Part shown: positions 1 to 6,853 of the stretch, piece after piece
Layout: each line of letters begins with the position of its first letter
Numbering within the stretch: position 1 is the first letter of the stretch
NCBI GenBank assembly: GCA_003164275.1
Contig: PLSY01000235.1
Location: 1-12,319, forward strand
Length of the DNA: 12,319 nt
From: Acidimicrobiaceae bacterium
GTDB taxonomy: Bacteria > Actinomycetota > Acidimicrobiia > Acidimicrobiales > RAAP-2
Direction of reading: 5' to 3'
Notes under the pieces: model-generated
What the model was told of the DNA's origin: nothing
What the model saw: the letters and a program-made list of their open reading frames with translations, nothing else
The model's database searches: none
Position numbers and translations under genes: made by a program

Positions 1-264
1 TGCCCGCCGGGGTCTGAATAGTTACCAAATAGCAAGTACGTTGAACCTAATGCGGTGGATGAAGGCTGGTCAGGCCGCACATCCACATCGGAATCCGCCG
101 TCACCCTAGGCCGCCGTAGCAGCCGCTTAGTGACGTTCGGGTAGTGGTCTGGCAAGCTTGCTTCGATGACGTCGACGGGGCCCTCCGCAGCCGAACAGTA
201 CCTCGCCGTACCCAGGTCATCGGGCAGGTATGGCGTCGACGGCGGAGTCGTCCCATTTCTCCTG
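1..264. other. Region with no recognisable gene
   Basis: I see no convincing coding frame on either strand here. Short open frames exist, but they are rich in Arg, Ser and Pro, as expected of out-of-frame GC-rich DNA, and none resembles a family I know. The stretch lies just upstream of the degraded agmatine deiminase and may hold its former promoter and 5' end. The first 60 bases are somewhat more AT-rich than the rest. Confidence 0.4.
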
Positions 265-882
265 TATGGAGCCGCACGCGCATTGAGACTGACCTTCATC
301 CGGGAACGACACCGTCGCCAGACCGTCGCGACGCTCGCCGCGTTGGCAGCCGTGGCGATCGTGGGCTCTCCTGGCAGCATCTTCTCCACCACTGGTCCGA
401 GGAAGAGATCGATCAGGACGGAGATCCTTGATGCGCTGACTCTCCGGAAGCACGTCACGCCACCGAGCCGTACCGCTGCCAACGCGGCGACCAGCCCGAA
501 AGCGTGTGGCTCGATCTCGGGCTGGTCGAAGCCCGGGACTCTGACGGGTACGTCAACCTGTTACTGCGCTCGTCGATGTCGACGCCCTACTCATGGCATC
601 ACAACCGGACGGGGACCCCAACCACAAGTCGATGGCGGAGAATCGGCGGCGCGTCGAGCTGGCCCGCTTTACGGTGGTCGATTCTCCACCGCCGCCCTAC
701 GGCCAGGTTGCCGGAACCGACGTGGTGCTGCCCCACCTCAATCTCTACTTGTGCAATGGAGGCGTCGTAGTCCCGCTGGCCGGGGCGCCGACCGAGGGCG
801 ACGTCCTCCAGCGCCGGCCCTCACAATTGCGTATGGGAGAGGTGGTCCTTACCGCATGACCCAACAGGTGCCGATTCCATGA
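265..882 (+). pseudogene. Degraded agmatine deiminase (second aguA copy)
   Basis: Agmatine deiminase hydrolyses agmatine to N-carbamoylputrescine and ammonia. Family-like stretches lie in order but in different frames. A segment from about 498 reads ESVWLDLGLVEARDSDGYVN, where intact enzymes have a DxDGHVDN-type motif, so the catalytic His is Tyr. From about 551 a second frame reads QPDGDPNHKSMAENRRRVE and later LNLYLCNGGVVVPLAG. From about 820 a third frame reads IAYGRGGPYRMTQQVPIP, where functional enzymes have GGGGxHCxTQQ, so the His and the catalytic Cys are replaced by Tyr and Arg. A weaker N-terminal trace (MEPHA... then PSSGNDTV) begins near 265. About 618 bp remain of the usual 1,050 or so, hence internal deletions as well as frameshifts. 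The TGA stop (880-882) overlaps the aguB ATG (879-881). The C-terminal half is clear; the region 320-495 is uncertain. Confidence 0.78.
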
Positions 883-1802
883 ACGTGCTCCGCGCCACCC
901 CGCAGCCTTCATTTGCTCGGGTCGCGCCACCTATTCATCCACCGCTCCGGGTTGGCGCGGTACAGGTGGCCTGGCACGCTGACCCGACCGTCCATCGGGA
1001 GGCCCTAGCCGAGGGAATTCGCCTGGCTGCCAATGAAGGAGCCGCGCTCGTATGCCTCCAGGAACTGACTCTGTCCCCGTATTTTGCCTCAACGCCTGGT
1101 GGGCCGGAGCCGGGACGTGTCGAACCTGAACCGCTCGAAACCGGGCCGACAATGCGCTTTGCCGCGGCAATGGCGGTCAAGACCGGCGTCCTGGTTCACG
1201 CCTCGCTGTATGAAGAGCGACCAGGGCATCGCCTCGGGTACAACACGGCCATTGTGGCTGCCCCCGACGGTTCGTTGCGATTGCGAACACGCAAACTGCA
1301 CATACCCGTGACCGCCGGTTACCACGAGGACCACTACTTCACACCGGGACCCGCAGGACCCGACGCATTTCCCACATTGCGTGTCGGCACCGCCGAGTTC
1401 GGGTTCCCGACCTGCTGGGACCAGTGGTTCCCCGAGCTGGCGCGTGCCTACTCGCTCCGCGGGGCTGCCGTCCTCGTCTATCCGACCGCCATCGGCTCTG
1501 AACCCGACCACCCTGGGTTCGACACCCAGCCGCTATGGGAGAAGGTGATCGTTGCCAACGGGATCGCCAATGGGACGTTCATGGTCGCCGTCAACCGCAT
1601 CGGCGCCGAACCACCCATCACATTCTACGGATCCTCGTTCATCTCCGACCCTTTCGGTCGCATTCTGGTGCAAGCCCCCCGCGATGAGCCCGCCGTTCTC
1701 GTTGCCGACCTCGACATCGACCAGCGCCGGGATTGGCTCGCGTTGTTCCCGTTCCTAGCGACCCGTAGGCCAGACGTGTATGGACCACTCACCGATTCGT
1801 GA
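879..1802 (+). CDS. aguB: N-carbamoylputrescine amidase (nitrilase superfamily)
   Basis: Cytoplasmic hydrolase converting N-carbamoylputrescine to putrescine, CO2 and ammonia, the last step of the agmatine route to putrescine. The 307-residue protein carries the nitrilase-fold catalytic triad in order: Glu62 in LQELTLSPYF, Lys139 in RTRKLHIP and Cys179 in FPTCWDQWFPE. The CWDQW(F/Y)PE context, the xGYHEDHYFTPG segment after the lysine (residues 147-157) and the late ITFYGSSFISDPFG stretch are typical of AguB rather than of general nitrilases. The length is normal for the family, with a somewhat long N-terminal tail before the first strand (LRVGAVQV, from residue 23), so a start downstream of 879 is possible. 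The ATG at 879 overlaps the stop of the degraded deiminase upstream, which fits ancestral translational coupling; no strong Shine-Dalgarno sequence is visible. It is convergent with the intact aguA. The family call is strong; the substrate rests on motifs and context. Confidence 0.9.
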   Translation: MNVLRATPQPSFARVAPPIHPPLRVGAVQVAWHADPTVHREALAEGIRLAANEGAALVCLQELTLSPYFASTPGGPEPGRVEPEPLETGPTMRFAAAMAVKTGVLVHASLYEERPGHRLGYNTAIVAAPDGSLRLRTRKLHIPVTAGYHEDHYFTPGPAGPDAFPTLRVGTAEFGFPTCWDQWFPELARAYSLRGAAVLVYPTAIGSEPDHPGFDTQPLWEKVIVANGIANGTFMVAVNRIGAEPPITFYGSSFISDPFGRILVQAPRDEPAVLVADLDIDQRRDWLALFPFLATRRPDVYGPLTDS

Positions 1803-2132
1803 GCGGAGGTCGGACCGAACCAGCAATGGCGGTGACACGGAGGTCCCTCGTAACCCTCGCCGGCCCATTTCCCATACCTGGCCCTTCGGTTCCACCTTGG
1901 AGGGACCGATCATCGCAACGGGATTGCTCACCTGATGGGGCGGTGGTGCATCCCGAGGTCAAGACCTGCCACGTCTCAGTTCGAATAATCCCCGGTACGG
2001 GGGATTGAAGGGATCCCGTGTGAGCATCGCCTTGACCTCGTTCGGGAAGTCGGGGGATGTTGCGGTCGCCGGGGTGCGCCTGGCAGGTGACAACGTTCAC
2101 GCCTGGTCGGAGCTCAGCCATTGAGCGGAGGT
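1800..2132. repeat. 11-bp direct repeat pair TGAGCGGAGGT
   Basis: The word TGAGCGGAGGT occurs at 1800-1810, including the TGA stop of aguB, and again at 2122-2132. The copies bracket almost exactly the geneless segment between aguB and aguA. Seen directly; whether it marks an insertion, a small duplication or chance cannot be told. I found no matching inverted ends inside. Confidence 0.35.
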
Positions 2133-2186
2133 AGGCACGCGAGCGGGCTGGCCCCGACGACGACGAGGGAGCGCCGCACCACCGGA
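1803..2186. other. Convergent intergenic region with no clear gene
   Basis: This 384-bp stretch lies between the ends of aguB (+) and aguA (-). A 110-codon open frame exists on the - strand (1789-2121) but runs into aguB and resembles no family I recognise. Another - strand frame contains a short plausible stretch (FPNEVKAMLTRDPFNPPYRG, roughly 1975-2065) without a start, possibly a gene fragment. The region also holds an 11-bp direct repeat and a hairpin, listed separately. Nothing here can be called a gene with confidence. Confidence 0.4.
1987..2006. terminator. Hairpin between convergent aguB and aguA
   Basis: AATCCCC (1987-1993) pairs with GGGGATT (2000-2006), and the stem can extend inward as CCCCG/CGGGG around a GTA loop with one bulged G. 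It lies 185 nt after aguB and 181 nt after aguA on the other strand, so it could end transcription from both sides. There is no U-run in either direction, so intrinsic termination is not proven. Confidence 0.35.
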
Positions 2187-3275
2187 TCAGGGAGCTGGTT
2201 GCTGCTGAGTGATGCAGTGAATCCCCCCGCCACCGAGAACCAGTTCGCGGCCCGGTACGGTGACCACCTGGCGTCCTGGGAGAGCCTCGGCGACGGCCAA
2301 CCTGGCTATCTCGTCGGTCGGCTGGTCGAACCTGGGCATGACGACGCCGCCGTTCACCAGGAGAAGGTTGAGGTACGACGATGGAAGCTCGTTGCCGGGG
2401 TGGCGGGGGATCGAGCCCTCCGCTCGGTCGATCCCGTCTGCCTCCTCTTCGGTGAATACCATCGGCGGTGGCATCGGCACCGTGGCTATCTGCAGCTGGC
2501 GCCCCCGAGCGTCGGTAGAGGCCCGCAGGACTCCTAGGTTCTCCTGGAGGACCTCGTGTCGCCAGTCGCTCGGGTCCTCAACCACGCCGGCAAGCACCAC
2601 CCCGGGCGATGCGAAGCAGGCAACGTCGTCCACGTGGCCATTGGTCTCGTCTGGGTCGATGCCTCGGGGAAGCCAGATGACCTTCTCAATCCCCAAGTAG
2701 TCCCGGAGGGCTTCTTCGATCTGTTCACGCGAAAGATCGGGATTGCGTCCCGGGGAAAGCAGGCATTCTGCCGTCGTGATGACCGTTCCCTCTCCGTCGA
2801 CGTGGAACGAGCCGCCTTCCATGACCAGTGGGGCCCGGTAGCGGGGGACCCCTTCTAGATCGGCGACTTTTCTGGGAACCAACTGGTCGAGATCCCAGGG
2901 GAAGTACAGCCCGTTGGTGAGCCCGCCCCAGGCGTTGAACACCCAGTCGACCAGGCGGACATCGCCCGTACCGTTCACGACGAAGGTCGGGCCACAGTCC
3001 CGAATCCAGGCGTCGTTACTGGAAAGCTCGATAACCCGTATCGACTCGGGCAGAAGTGCCCGGGCATTCTCGAATTGGTCTTGGTTCACTCCGACCGTGA
3101 CCGGCTCGAACTCGGCGATCGCGCTCGCGACGTCTACCCACGCGTGCTGCGCCGGCTTGGCACCAGAGCGCCAGTTGTCAGGTCGCTCGGGCCAGAGCAT
3201 CCACGTCTGGGCATGGGGTTCGAACTCACCGGGCATCCGAAAACGGTCGGCTCGGGGGGTGCTGTCGATCACCAT
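2187..3275 (-). CDS. aguA: Agmatine deiminase
   Basis: Cytoplasmic guanidine-modifying enzyme (Porphyromonas-type PAD family) that hydrolyses agmatine to N-carbamoylputrescine and ammonia. The protein is 362 residues, the usual length. It opens with the family N-terminus RMPGEFEPHAQTWMLWPERP (about residues 13-32), then WIRDCGPTFVV (90-100), EGGSFHVDGEGT (153-164), the catalytic His214 in ETNGHVDD and the catalytic Cys354 in GGGGIHCITQQQPAP at the C-terminus. All expected catalytic elements are present, in contrast to the broken copy at 265-882, from which it differs strongly in sequence; the two are therefore not a recent duplication. It follows the carbamoyltransferase gene by 54 nt on the same strand, probably in one transcript. 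The ATG at 3275 is chosen because homology starts at once; the Shine-Dalgarno sequence is poor. Confidence 0.95.
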   Translation of the reverse strand: MVIDSTPRADRFRMPGEFEPHAQTWMLWPERPDNWRSGAKPAQHAWVDVASAIAEFEPVTVGVNQDQFENARALLPESIRVIELSSNDAWIRDCGPTFVVNGTGDVRLVDWVFNAWGGLTNGLYFPWDLDQLVPRKVADLEGVPRYRAPLVMEGGSFHVDGEGTVITTAECLLSPGRNPDLSREQIEEALRDYLGIEKVIWLPRGIDPDETNGHVDDVACFASPGVVLAGVVEDPSDWRHEVLQENLGVLRASTDARGRQLQIATVPMPPPMVFTEEEADGIDRAEGSIPRHPGNELPSSYLNLLLVNGGVVMPRFDQPTDEIARLAVAEALPGRQVVTVPGRELVLGGGGIHCITQQQPAP

Positions 3276-3329
3276 GTCATCGGGCGTCCGTCTCGGTGCG
3301 ACTGAGCGCGGACGGGCCGTGTGCGCCTA

Positions 3330-4336
3330 CTACAGGAGAGCTTCACCGATCTCCTTCAACTCAGGGTCTGCCGGAGGATCGTCGATGCCGATAAGCGCTA
3401 GGAGTAACGCCTTTTCGAAGTGGAGTCGGTTCCCTGCCTGGGGGAAGATGATCGACGCCGGGCTGTCGGCGATCTCGTCAGTGACCTCCTCCCCCCGCAT
3501 GGCGGGAAGGCAGTGCATGAATCGAGCGCCAGCCTTCGTATGCCGCCACAGGTCGGCATTTGCCCGGAACGTGTGGAAGGCGGCGATGCGATCCGGCTCC
3601 TCGGCTTCCTGCCCGGTCCACCACCAGCAGTCGGTGTTTATGAAGTCGGCTCCCTGGACTGCCTCGATCGGGTCATGGGTGAGCAGGAACGATTCACCGC
3701 CATCGGCGACGAATGTCTCGGCTCGTTGACGGACCATCGGACTGATCTCGTACCCCGGCGCGTTGGCGATCCGCACGTGCATTCCCAGTTTTGTGAGGGT
3801 GGTTGCCAGTGAATTGCACGGTTGTGGGGCGTCGCCGACGTAGGCGAATGTGATGCCCTCGAGGGAACCGGCATACTCCAGGATCGTCAGGGCATCGCTC
3901 ACACTCTGGCAGGGGTCCCGGTCCGCGTCCATGGCGTTGATTACGGGGACCGCTGCCCAGCTTGCGAACTCGTCGACCGTCTTGTCATGTGCGAGCGGAT
4001 GGCGATCGCCGAGTTCATCTGGGAGAGGGTGCGGGCGGTGTCGAGGATATTTTCGCATCCGGGAAGATGAATCTCCCCGGGCCGCAGGTAGACCGCATTC
4101 TCGCCGAGTTCAGCCATTCCATTTTCCAGACTGACCCTGGTCCGATTGGATGCGGTCTCGAACACCATGGCCCGGAGGTGACCCTTCAGAAACGCAGACT
4201 GGGAGCGGCGGGACGGGAGGGACTTCAGAGCGATGGCCAACTCGATGAGTGACTGCAGCTCGTCACGAGTGAAATCAACGTCGGAGATGTACGAACGGCC
4301 GCGCAGCTCGTGCACGCTCGAGAGACTATTGGGCAT
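3330..4336 (-). pseudogene. Putrescine/ornithine-type carbamoyltransferase, frameshifted
   Basis: Member of the aspartate/ornithine carbamoyltransferase family, interrupted by one frameshift. The 5' frame (from ATG 4336) gives residues 1-115: the carbamoyl-phosphate motif SNRTR (63-67, usually STRTR), then ARTLSQMNSAIAIRS. The second frame continues with HDKTVDEFASWAAVPVINAM down to the stop at 3330. The switch is at about 3989-3995; family spacing (RTFSHE-like) suggests loss of about four bases, perhaps between CG repeats. Joined, the product is about 335 residues, normal for the family. The ornithine-binding DxWxSMG loop is replaced by DCWWWTG (3612-3635), GDxxNN by GDAPQPC, and HPCQ by DPCQ, while MHCLPAMRGEEVTDE is kept. 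GDAPQPC and the loop are closer to putrescine carbamoyltransferase as I recall it, and the next gene is aguA, so I favour that role (N-carbamoylputrescine plus phosphate to putrescine plus carbamoyl phosphate). No carbamate kinase is in the window. The break may be real decay or a sequencing error. Confidence 0.82.
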
Positions 4337-4384
4337 TGCGGCATTGGGATCACCCTTATGTTTCTCCGTGGGTCAACGGCATCC

Positions 4385-4493
4385 TAGTGGTGCGTCGCGG
4401 ATTTGGCTTGGGCGGTCTCGGCGTCCACGGGATCCAGCGGCCACAGGAACGCCGCTCCCAGACCGGCCCAACCATTTCGGAGACAGACCACTA
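4385..4493. mobile_element. MITE-like palindromic element flanked by TA duplication
   Basis: A roughly 105-bp element (4387-4491) lies between TA dinucleotides at 4385-4386 and 4492-4493. Its ends are inverted repeats: the left end starts GTGGTGCGTCGCGGATTTGG, and the right end read on the other strand starts GTGGTCTGTCTCCGAAATGG. The similarity continues imperfectly for about 35-40 bp, so nearly the whole element can fold back on itself. Removing it with one TA restores CCTAGG, a CTAG-type target. TA duplication is characteristic of IS630/Tc1-mariner transposition, and an IS630 transposase remnant lies directly beside it. It encodes nothing and sits 44 bp upstream of the carbamoyltransferase start, so it may affect that promoter. 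The inverted repeats are seen; the MITE interpretation is inference. Confidence 0.65.
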
Positions 4494-4865
4494 GGGTCCA
4501 AAGGCCTCTCGTATCGGGTTGCTCAATTGGGTGATAATTCGGCCTCTTCTTTGCGGGCGGGAATGAGCGCCCTTCTTGATCTCCCTGTGTTCAGGCAAGG
4601 TGAACTTGGCGGTCCTCCACCGGCATAGTCGGGCCAGGGAGTCGAACCCGTCGGCATTGAAGTTTTGGATCATTTTCTCTGGCCCGGTCCTCGTGACGGC
4701 GGTAGTGGCGATCTGGGGTACGTCCATGCCCTGGGCCGACCACAGCACCACCTGGGTTCTTGGCCATCGCGCCACCCCACCCGCGCCAGGTCGGACGATC
4801 GAGAGAAGTTTGTTCTCCTCGACGTTGGTGACCTCTCGACACGAACACGTTCTGCCACGCACCAC
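4494..4865 (-). pseudogene. IS630-family transposase remnant (N-terminal part)
   Basis: A 124-codon frame on the - strand carries the N-terminal helix-turn-helix region of an IS630-family transposase. Residues about 15-104 (4554-4823) show the family pattern: VEENKLLSIVRPG, then VVLWSAQGMDVPQIA, the hallmark NFNADGFDSL (69-78), and FTLPEHREIKK. After residue 104 the similarity stops, and the whole DDE catalytic domain is missing, so it cannot encode an active transposase. Intact family members have about 350 residues. The expected upstream end of the element is near 4880, where a CACTAG word occurs, but no convincing terminal repeat was found there. Its presence agrees with the MITE-like element next to it. 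Confidence 0.8.
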
Positions 4866-4885
4866 GAGGGTTGTCGCTCAAGGCA

Positions 4886-6043
4886 CTAGAAGGCGACGAT
4901 GCCTTCGCCACCAACTGCACCCGCCACGGTTACTGACCCGATGCCGGTAAGTGTTCCATTGGCATTGACGTCGAACTCGTCGACGATCCCGTTGGCGCCG
5001 GTCTGGACGTAGAGGAACTGTCCTCCAGTCGATGCCGAGGCATCGACTGTCCCCGGATCGGTGGCCGTCTGGCCGAGCAGGGTGAGCTGACCGACGGGGC
5101 TCTCTCCGTAGCCGCTAACCGTCGCACTCCCGGCATTGGAGCTGTAGAAGTACCCACCGGCGGGGGCGATCCAGCATGTCGCCGCCTGCGTACTCGCAAC
5201 GGCGTCGAGTTCGGTTACCGTTCCGTTGACACCGAGACGGTAGGTCACCACCGAGCCGATACCGGTGTCTGCGACGACCAGATTCCCAGCCGTGTCGAAG
5301 GTGACGGCAAAGGGGAGGGCGCCCGGCTCAGAGTTCACCACCGGGGTCGGTGAGAGTTCGCCGAAGAACCCGACGTGAAAGACGTCGACGGCGTTGGTAC
5401 TGCCCTTGGTCGTCACGATCAGCTGGGAGCCATCTGGTGAAAAGGCCACTTGCCCTGGTGTGTGGGTGAACTGGCTGGCGTCTGTCGGGATCGTCAATCC
5501 CAGGCTCCGGCTCGAACCGGGGAGTGGGTACAGCCGACCAAAGACGGTGATATAGCCCTGAACGCTCCCGCCGTTCTCCGCGTTGAGCACATAGACGAGG
5601 CCGCCGTGGACAGCCACGCTCACTGGGAACACTCCGCCAGAACTAACCACCTGGCGAAGGGACAGCTGGTCGCCGTGGACCGAGAAGACGGACACGCTGT
5701 TGCTGCCAGCGTTCACGGCATACAGCGAACCATCGCGTTGGCCGTAGGCGAGAGCACCTTGGGACGCGGTGTGGTCGACCACTGAGCCGTTCAACACACC
5801 ACCCAGCCCACCGGTGTTGTACGTGGCGGCCAGACTCAGGGCCCCGTTCTCAGCCCGGTTGTAGGCAACCACCTGGTTGCCCCCGGTGTTGTCGGTCTGC
5901 ACAAAGACAGCGTGGCCAGCGCCTCCTTCGAAAGATGGTCCACCTTGGGGGACCCCATCGGCTCCTGCTGCGACCGGTGCCAACAAGGCAGAGAGTCCAA
6001 GGACCGCCCCGGCACTCACGGCCAGTCTGATGAATCGTTTCAT
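4886..6043 (-). CDS. Secreted lactonase-type beta-propeller protein
   Basis: A 385-residue exported protein. Residues 1-27 form a typical Sec signal peptide: MKRFIR, a hydrophobic stretch (LAVSAGAVLGLSALLAPVAA), then an AxA-like site near AGA. The rest is a string of blade-like repeats of about 45-50 residues with phrases such as LYAVNAGSNSVSVFSV, LVVADTGIGSVVTYRL, YFYSSNAGSATVSGYG and LYVQTGANGIVDEFDV. This is the pattern of the lactonase (6-phosphogluconolactonase/YncE-like) seven-bladed propeller family. Most secreted members have no proven enzyme activity, so I assign none; binding of a surface partner or ligand is equally possible. No membrane anchor follows the signal, so it is probably released. 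The ATG at 6043 has a good Shine-Dalgarno sequence (AAGGAG, 6 nt upstream). It is divergent from the sigma factor gene and may belong to its regulon. Confidence 0.85.
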   Translation of the reverse strand: MKRFIRLAVSAGAVLGLSALLAPVAAGADGVPQGGPSFEGGAGHAVFVQTDNTGGNQVVAYNRAENGALSLAATYNTGGLGGVLNGSVVDHTASQGALAYGQRDGSLYAVNAGSNSVSVFSVHGDQLSLRQVVSSGGVFPVSVAVHGGLVYVLNAENGGSVQGYITVFGRLYPLPGSSRSLGLTIPTDASQFTHTPGQVAFSPDGSQLIVTTKGSTNAVDVFHVGFFGELSPTPVVNSEPGALPFAVTFDTAGNLVVADTGIGSVVTYRLGVNGTVTELDAVASTQAATCWIAPAGGYFYSSNAGSATVSGYGESPVGQLTLLGQTATDPGTVDASASTGGQFLYVQTGANGIVDEFDVNANGTLTGIGSVTVAGAVGGEGIVAF

Positions 6044-6262
6044 TGCTTCTCCTTCGGATCAACGTGTTGCTCTCCCATCACAGTCCCGGATGGGTGAGCA
6101 CGCGTTACGCCGGGCCGAGACCCGGCCGAATGCCGTAACGCCGCAACAGCCACCGGAGACTGATGCGATGTGCCCTGGGCCCCACCAAGACGATCGGTCC
6201 AGAACCGAAGAGGCTGGCCCGCGACGTTCCATGCAGTGAGTTGGAGCCCTACGCTTCGGGTC
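6044..6262. promoter_or_regulatory. Divergent promoter region of propeller gene and ECF sigma operon
   Basis: This 219-bp region must hold the promoters of both the - strand propeller gene and the + strand sigma factor gene. I could not recognise a convincing ECF-type (GGAAC/CGTC-like) or housekeeping promoter by eye. It contains a strong inverted repeat (6102-6141), listed separately, and a smaller CCCAT/ATGGG pair (6074-6078 and 6090-6094) close by. Confidence 0.5.
6102..6141. repeat. 40-nt inverted repeat with nested stem
   Basis: GCGTTACG (6102-6109) is perfectly complementary to CGTAACGC (6134-6141). Between them GCCGGG and CCCGGC form an inner 6-bp stem around CCGAGA, competing for the last bases of the outer arm. 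The element lies about 59 bp upstream of the propeller start codon and 121 bp upstream of the sigma factor start. It could be an operator with two inverted half-sites or a structured leader. No U-run follows, and it does not sit after a gene, so a terminator is unlikely. Confidence 0.55.
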
Positions 6263-6850
6263 GTGGAGACGGACGCTGAGTTGCTCGGCCGGTTGCGTAA
6301 CGGTGACGAGGGCGCATTCGTGATGCTCGTCGACCGTTACCAGCAGGCCATGTTGCGTTTGGCACGTTCGATGGTCCCCAATCAGGCGGTGGCCGAAGAG
6401 GCGGTCCAGGACACCTGGATGGGCGTGGTCCGCGGCATCGATCGGTTCGAAGGTCGTTCATCGTTCAAGACCTGGCTGTTCCGTATCCTCATCAACCGGA
6501 CACGTTCTGCCGGTTCTCGCGAGCATTCGAGTGCACCTATCGAGTCTCTTCACACAGTCGATCCGCACCGATTCGACGCCCAGGGCCATTGGGCCGATCC
6601 ACTTGACCGATGGGTGGAGCAGACCGATGACCGCCTCGACGCCGCTCGCTGGCTGCCGATTCTCAAGACTGCCTTCGATGACCTCCCACCTCGTCAGCGT
6701 CAGGTGGTCATATTGCGGGATGTCGAAGGGCTCACAAGCGACGAGGCCTGCGAACTGCTCGGCATCAGCGCGGGCAACCAGCGAATCCTGTTGCACCGTG
6801 GAAGGGGCCTCTTGCGGGGGATTCTCGAAACACAGATGGGGAAGGACTGA
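6263..6850 (+). CDS. RNA polymerase ECF sigma factor
   Basis: A 195-residue sigma-70 family factor of the ECF class, directing RNA polymerase to a special promoter set. Region 2 covers about residues 4-80: AELLGRLRNGDEGAFVMLVDRY, then AEEAVQDTWMGVVRGIDRFEGRSSFKTWLFRI. Region 4 is at about 130-190: DLPPRQRQVVILRDVEGLTSDEACELLGIS, followed by AGNQRILLHRGRGLLR, the DNA-binding helix-turn-helix. The linker between them (about residues 85-125) is rather long and His/Asp-rich. I chose the GTG at 6263 because the codons upstream (from 6170) resemble no sigma factor N-terminus and domain homology begins right after this GTG; the ribosome site is weak. The next gene, 3 nt downstream, is its likely anti-sigma factor. 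It may also control the divergent secreted propeller gene. Confidence 0.93.
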   Translation: METDAELLGRLRNGDEGAFVMLVDRYQQAMLRLARSMVPNQAVAEEAVQDTWMGVVRGIDRFEGRSSFKTWLFRILINRTRSAGSREHSSAPIESLHTVDPHRFDAQGHWADPLDRWVEQTDDRLDAARWLPILKTAFDDLPPRQRQVVILRDVEGLTSDEACELLGISAGNQRILLHRGRGLLRGILETQMGKD

Positions 6851-6853
6851 CCG

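Noticed and set aside
166..882. 238-codon open frame on the + strand as a gene
   Set aside because: Only its last 20 or so codons resemble a protein family (the end of agmatine deiminase); the rest of that similarity is in other frames, so this is a pseudogene and not a single gene.
1789..2121. 110-codon open frame on the - strand between aguB and aguA
   Set aside because: It overlaps the end of aguB, has atypical composition and no family match; kept only as part of the intergenic description.
2914..3729. 271-codon open frame on the + strand
   Set aside because: Antisense to the end of the carbamoyltransferase gene and the start of aguA; Ser/Arg-rich, with no domain.
3330..4058. The 242-codon carbamoyltransferase fragment as a stand-alone gene
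   Set aside because: Its first 22 codons are out-of-frame sequence of the upstream half, and the carbamoyl-phosphate domain is missing; it is the second part of one frameshifted gene.
4591..4920. Second - strand frame over the transposase remnant
   Set aside because: It shows no transposase motifs; the family similarity is all in the other - strand frame.
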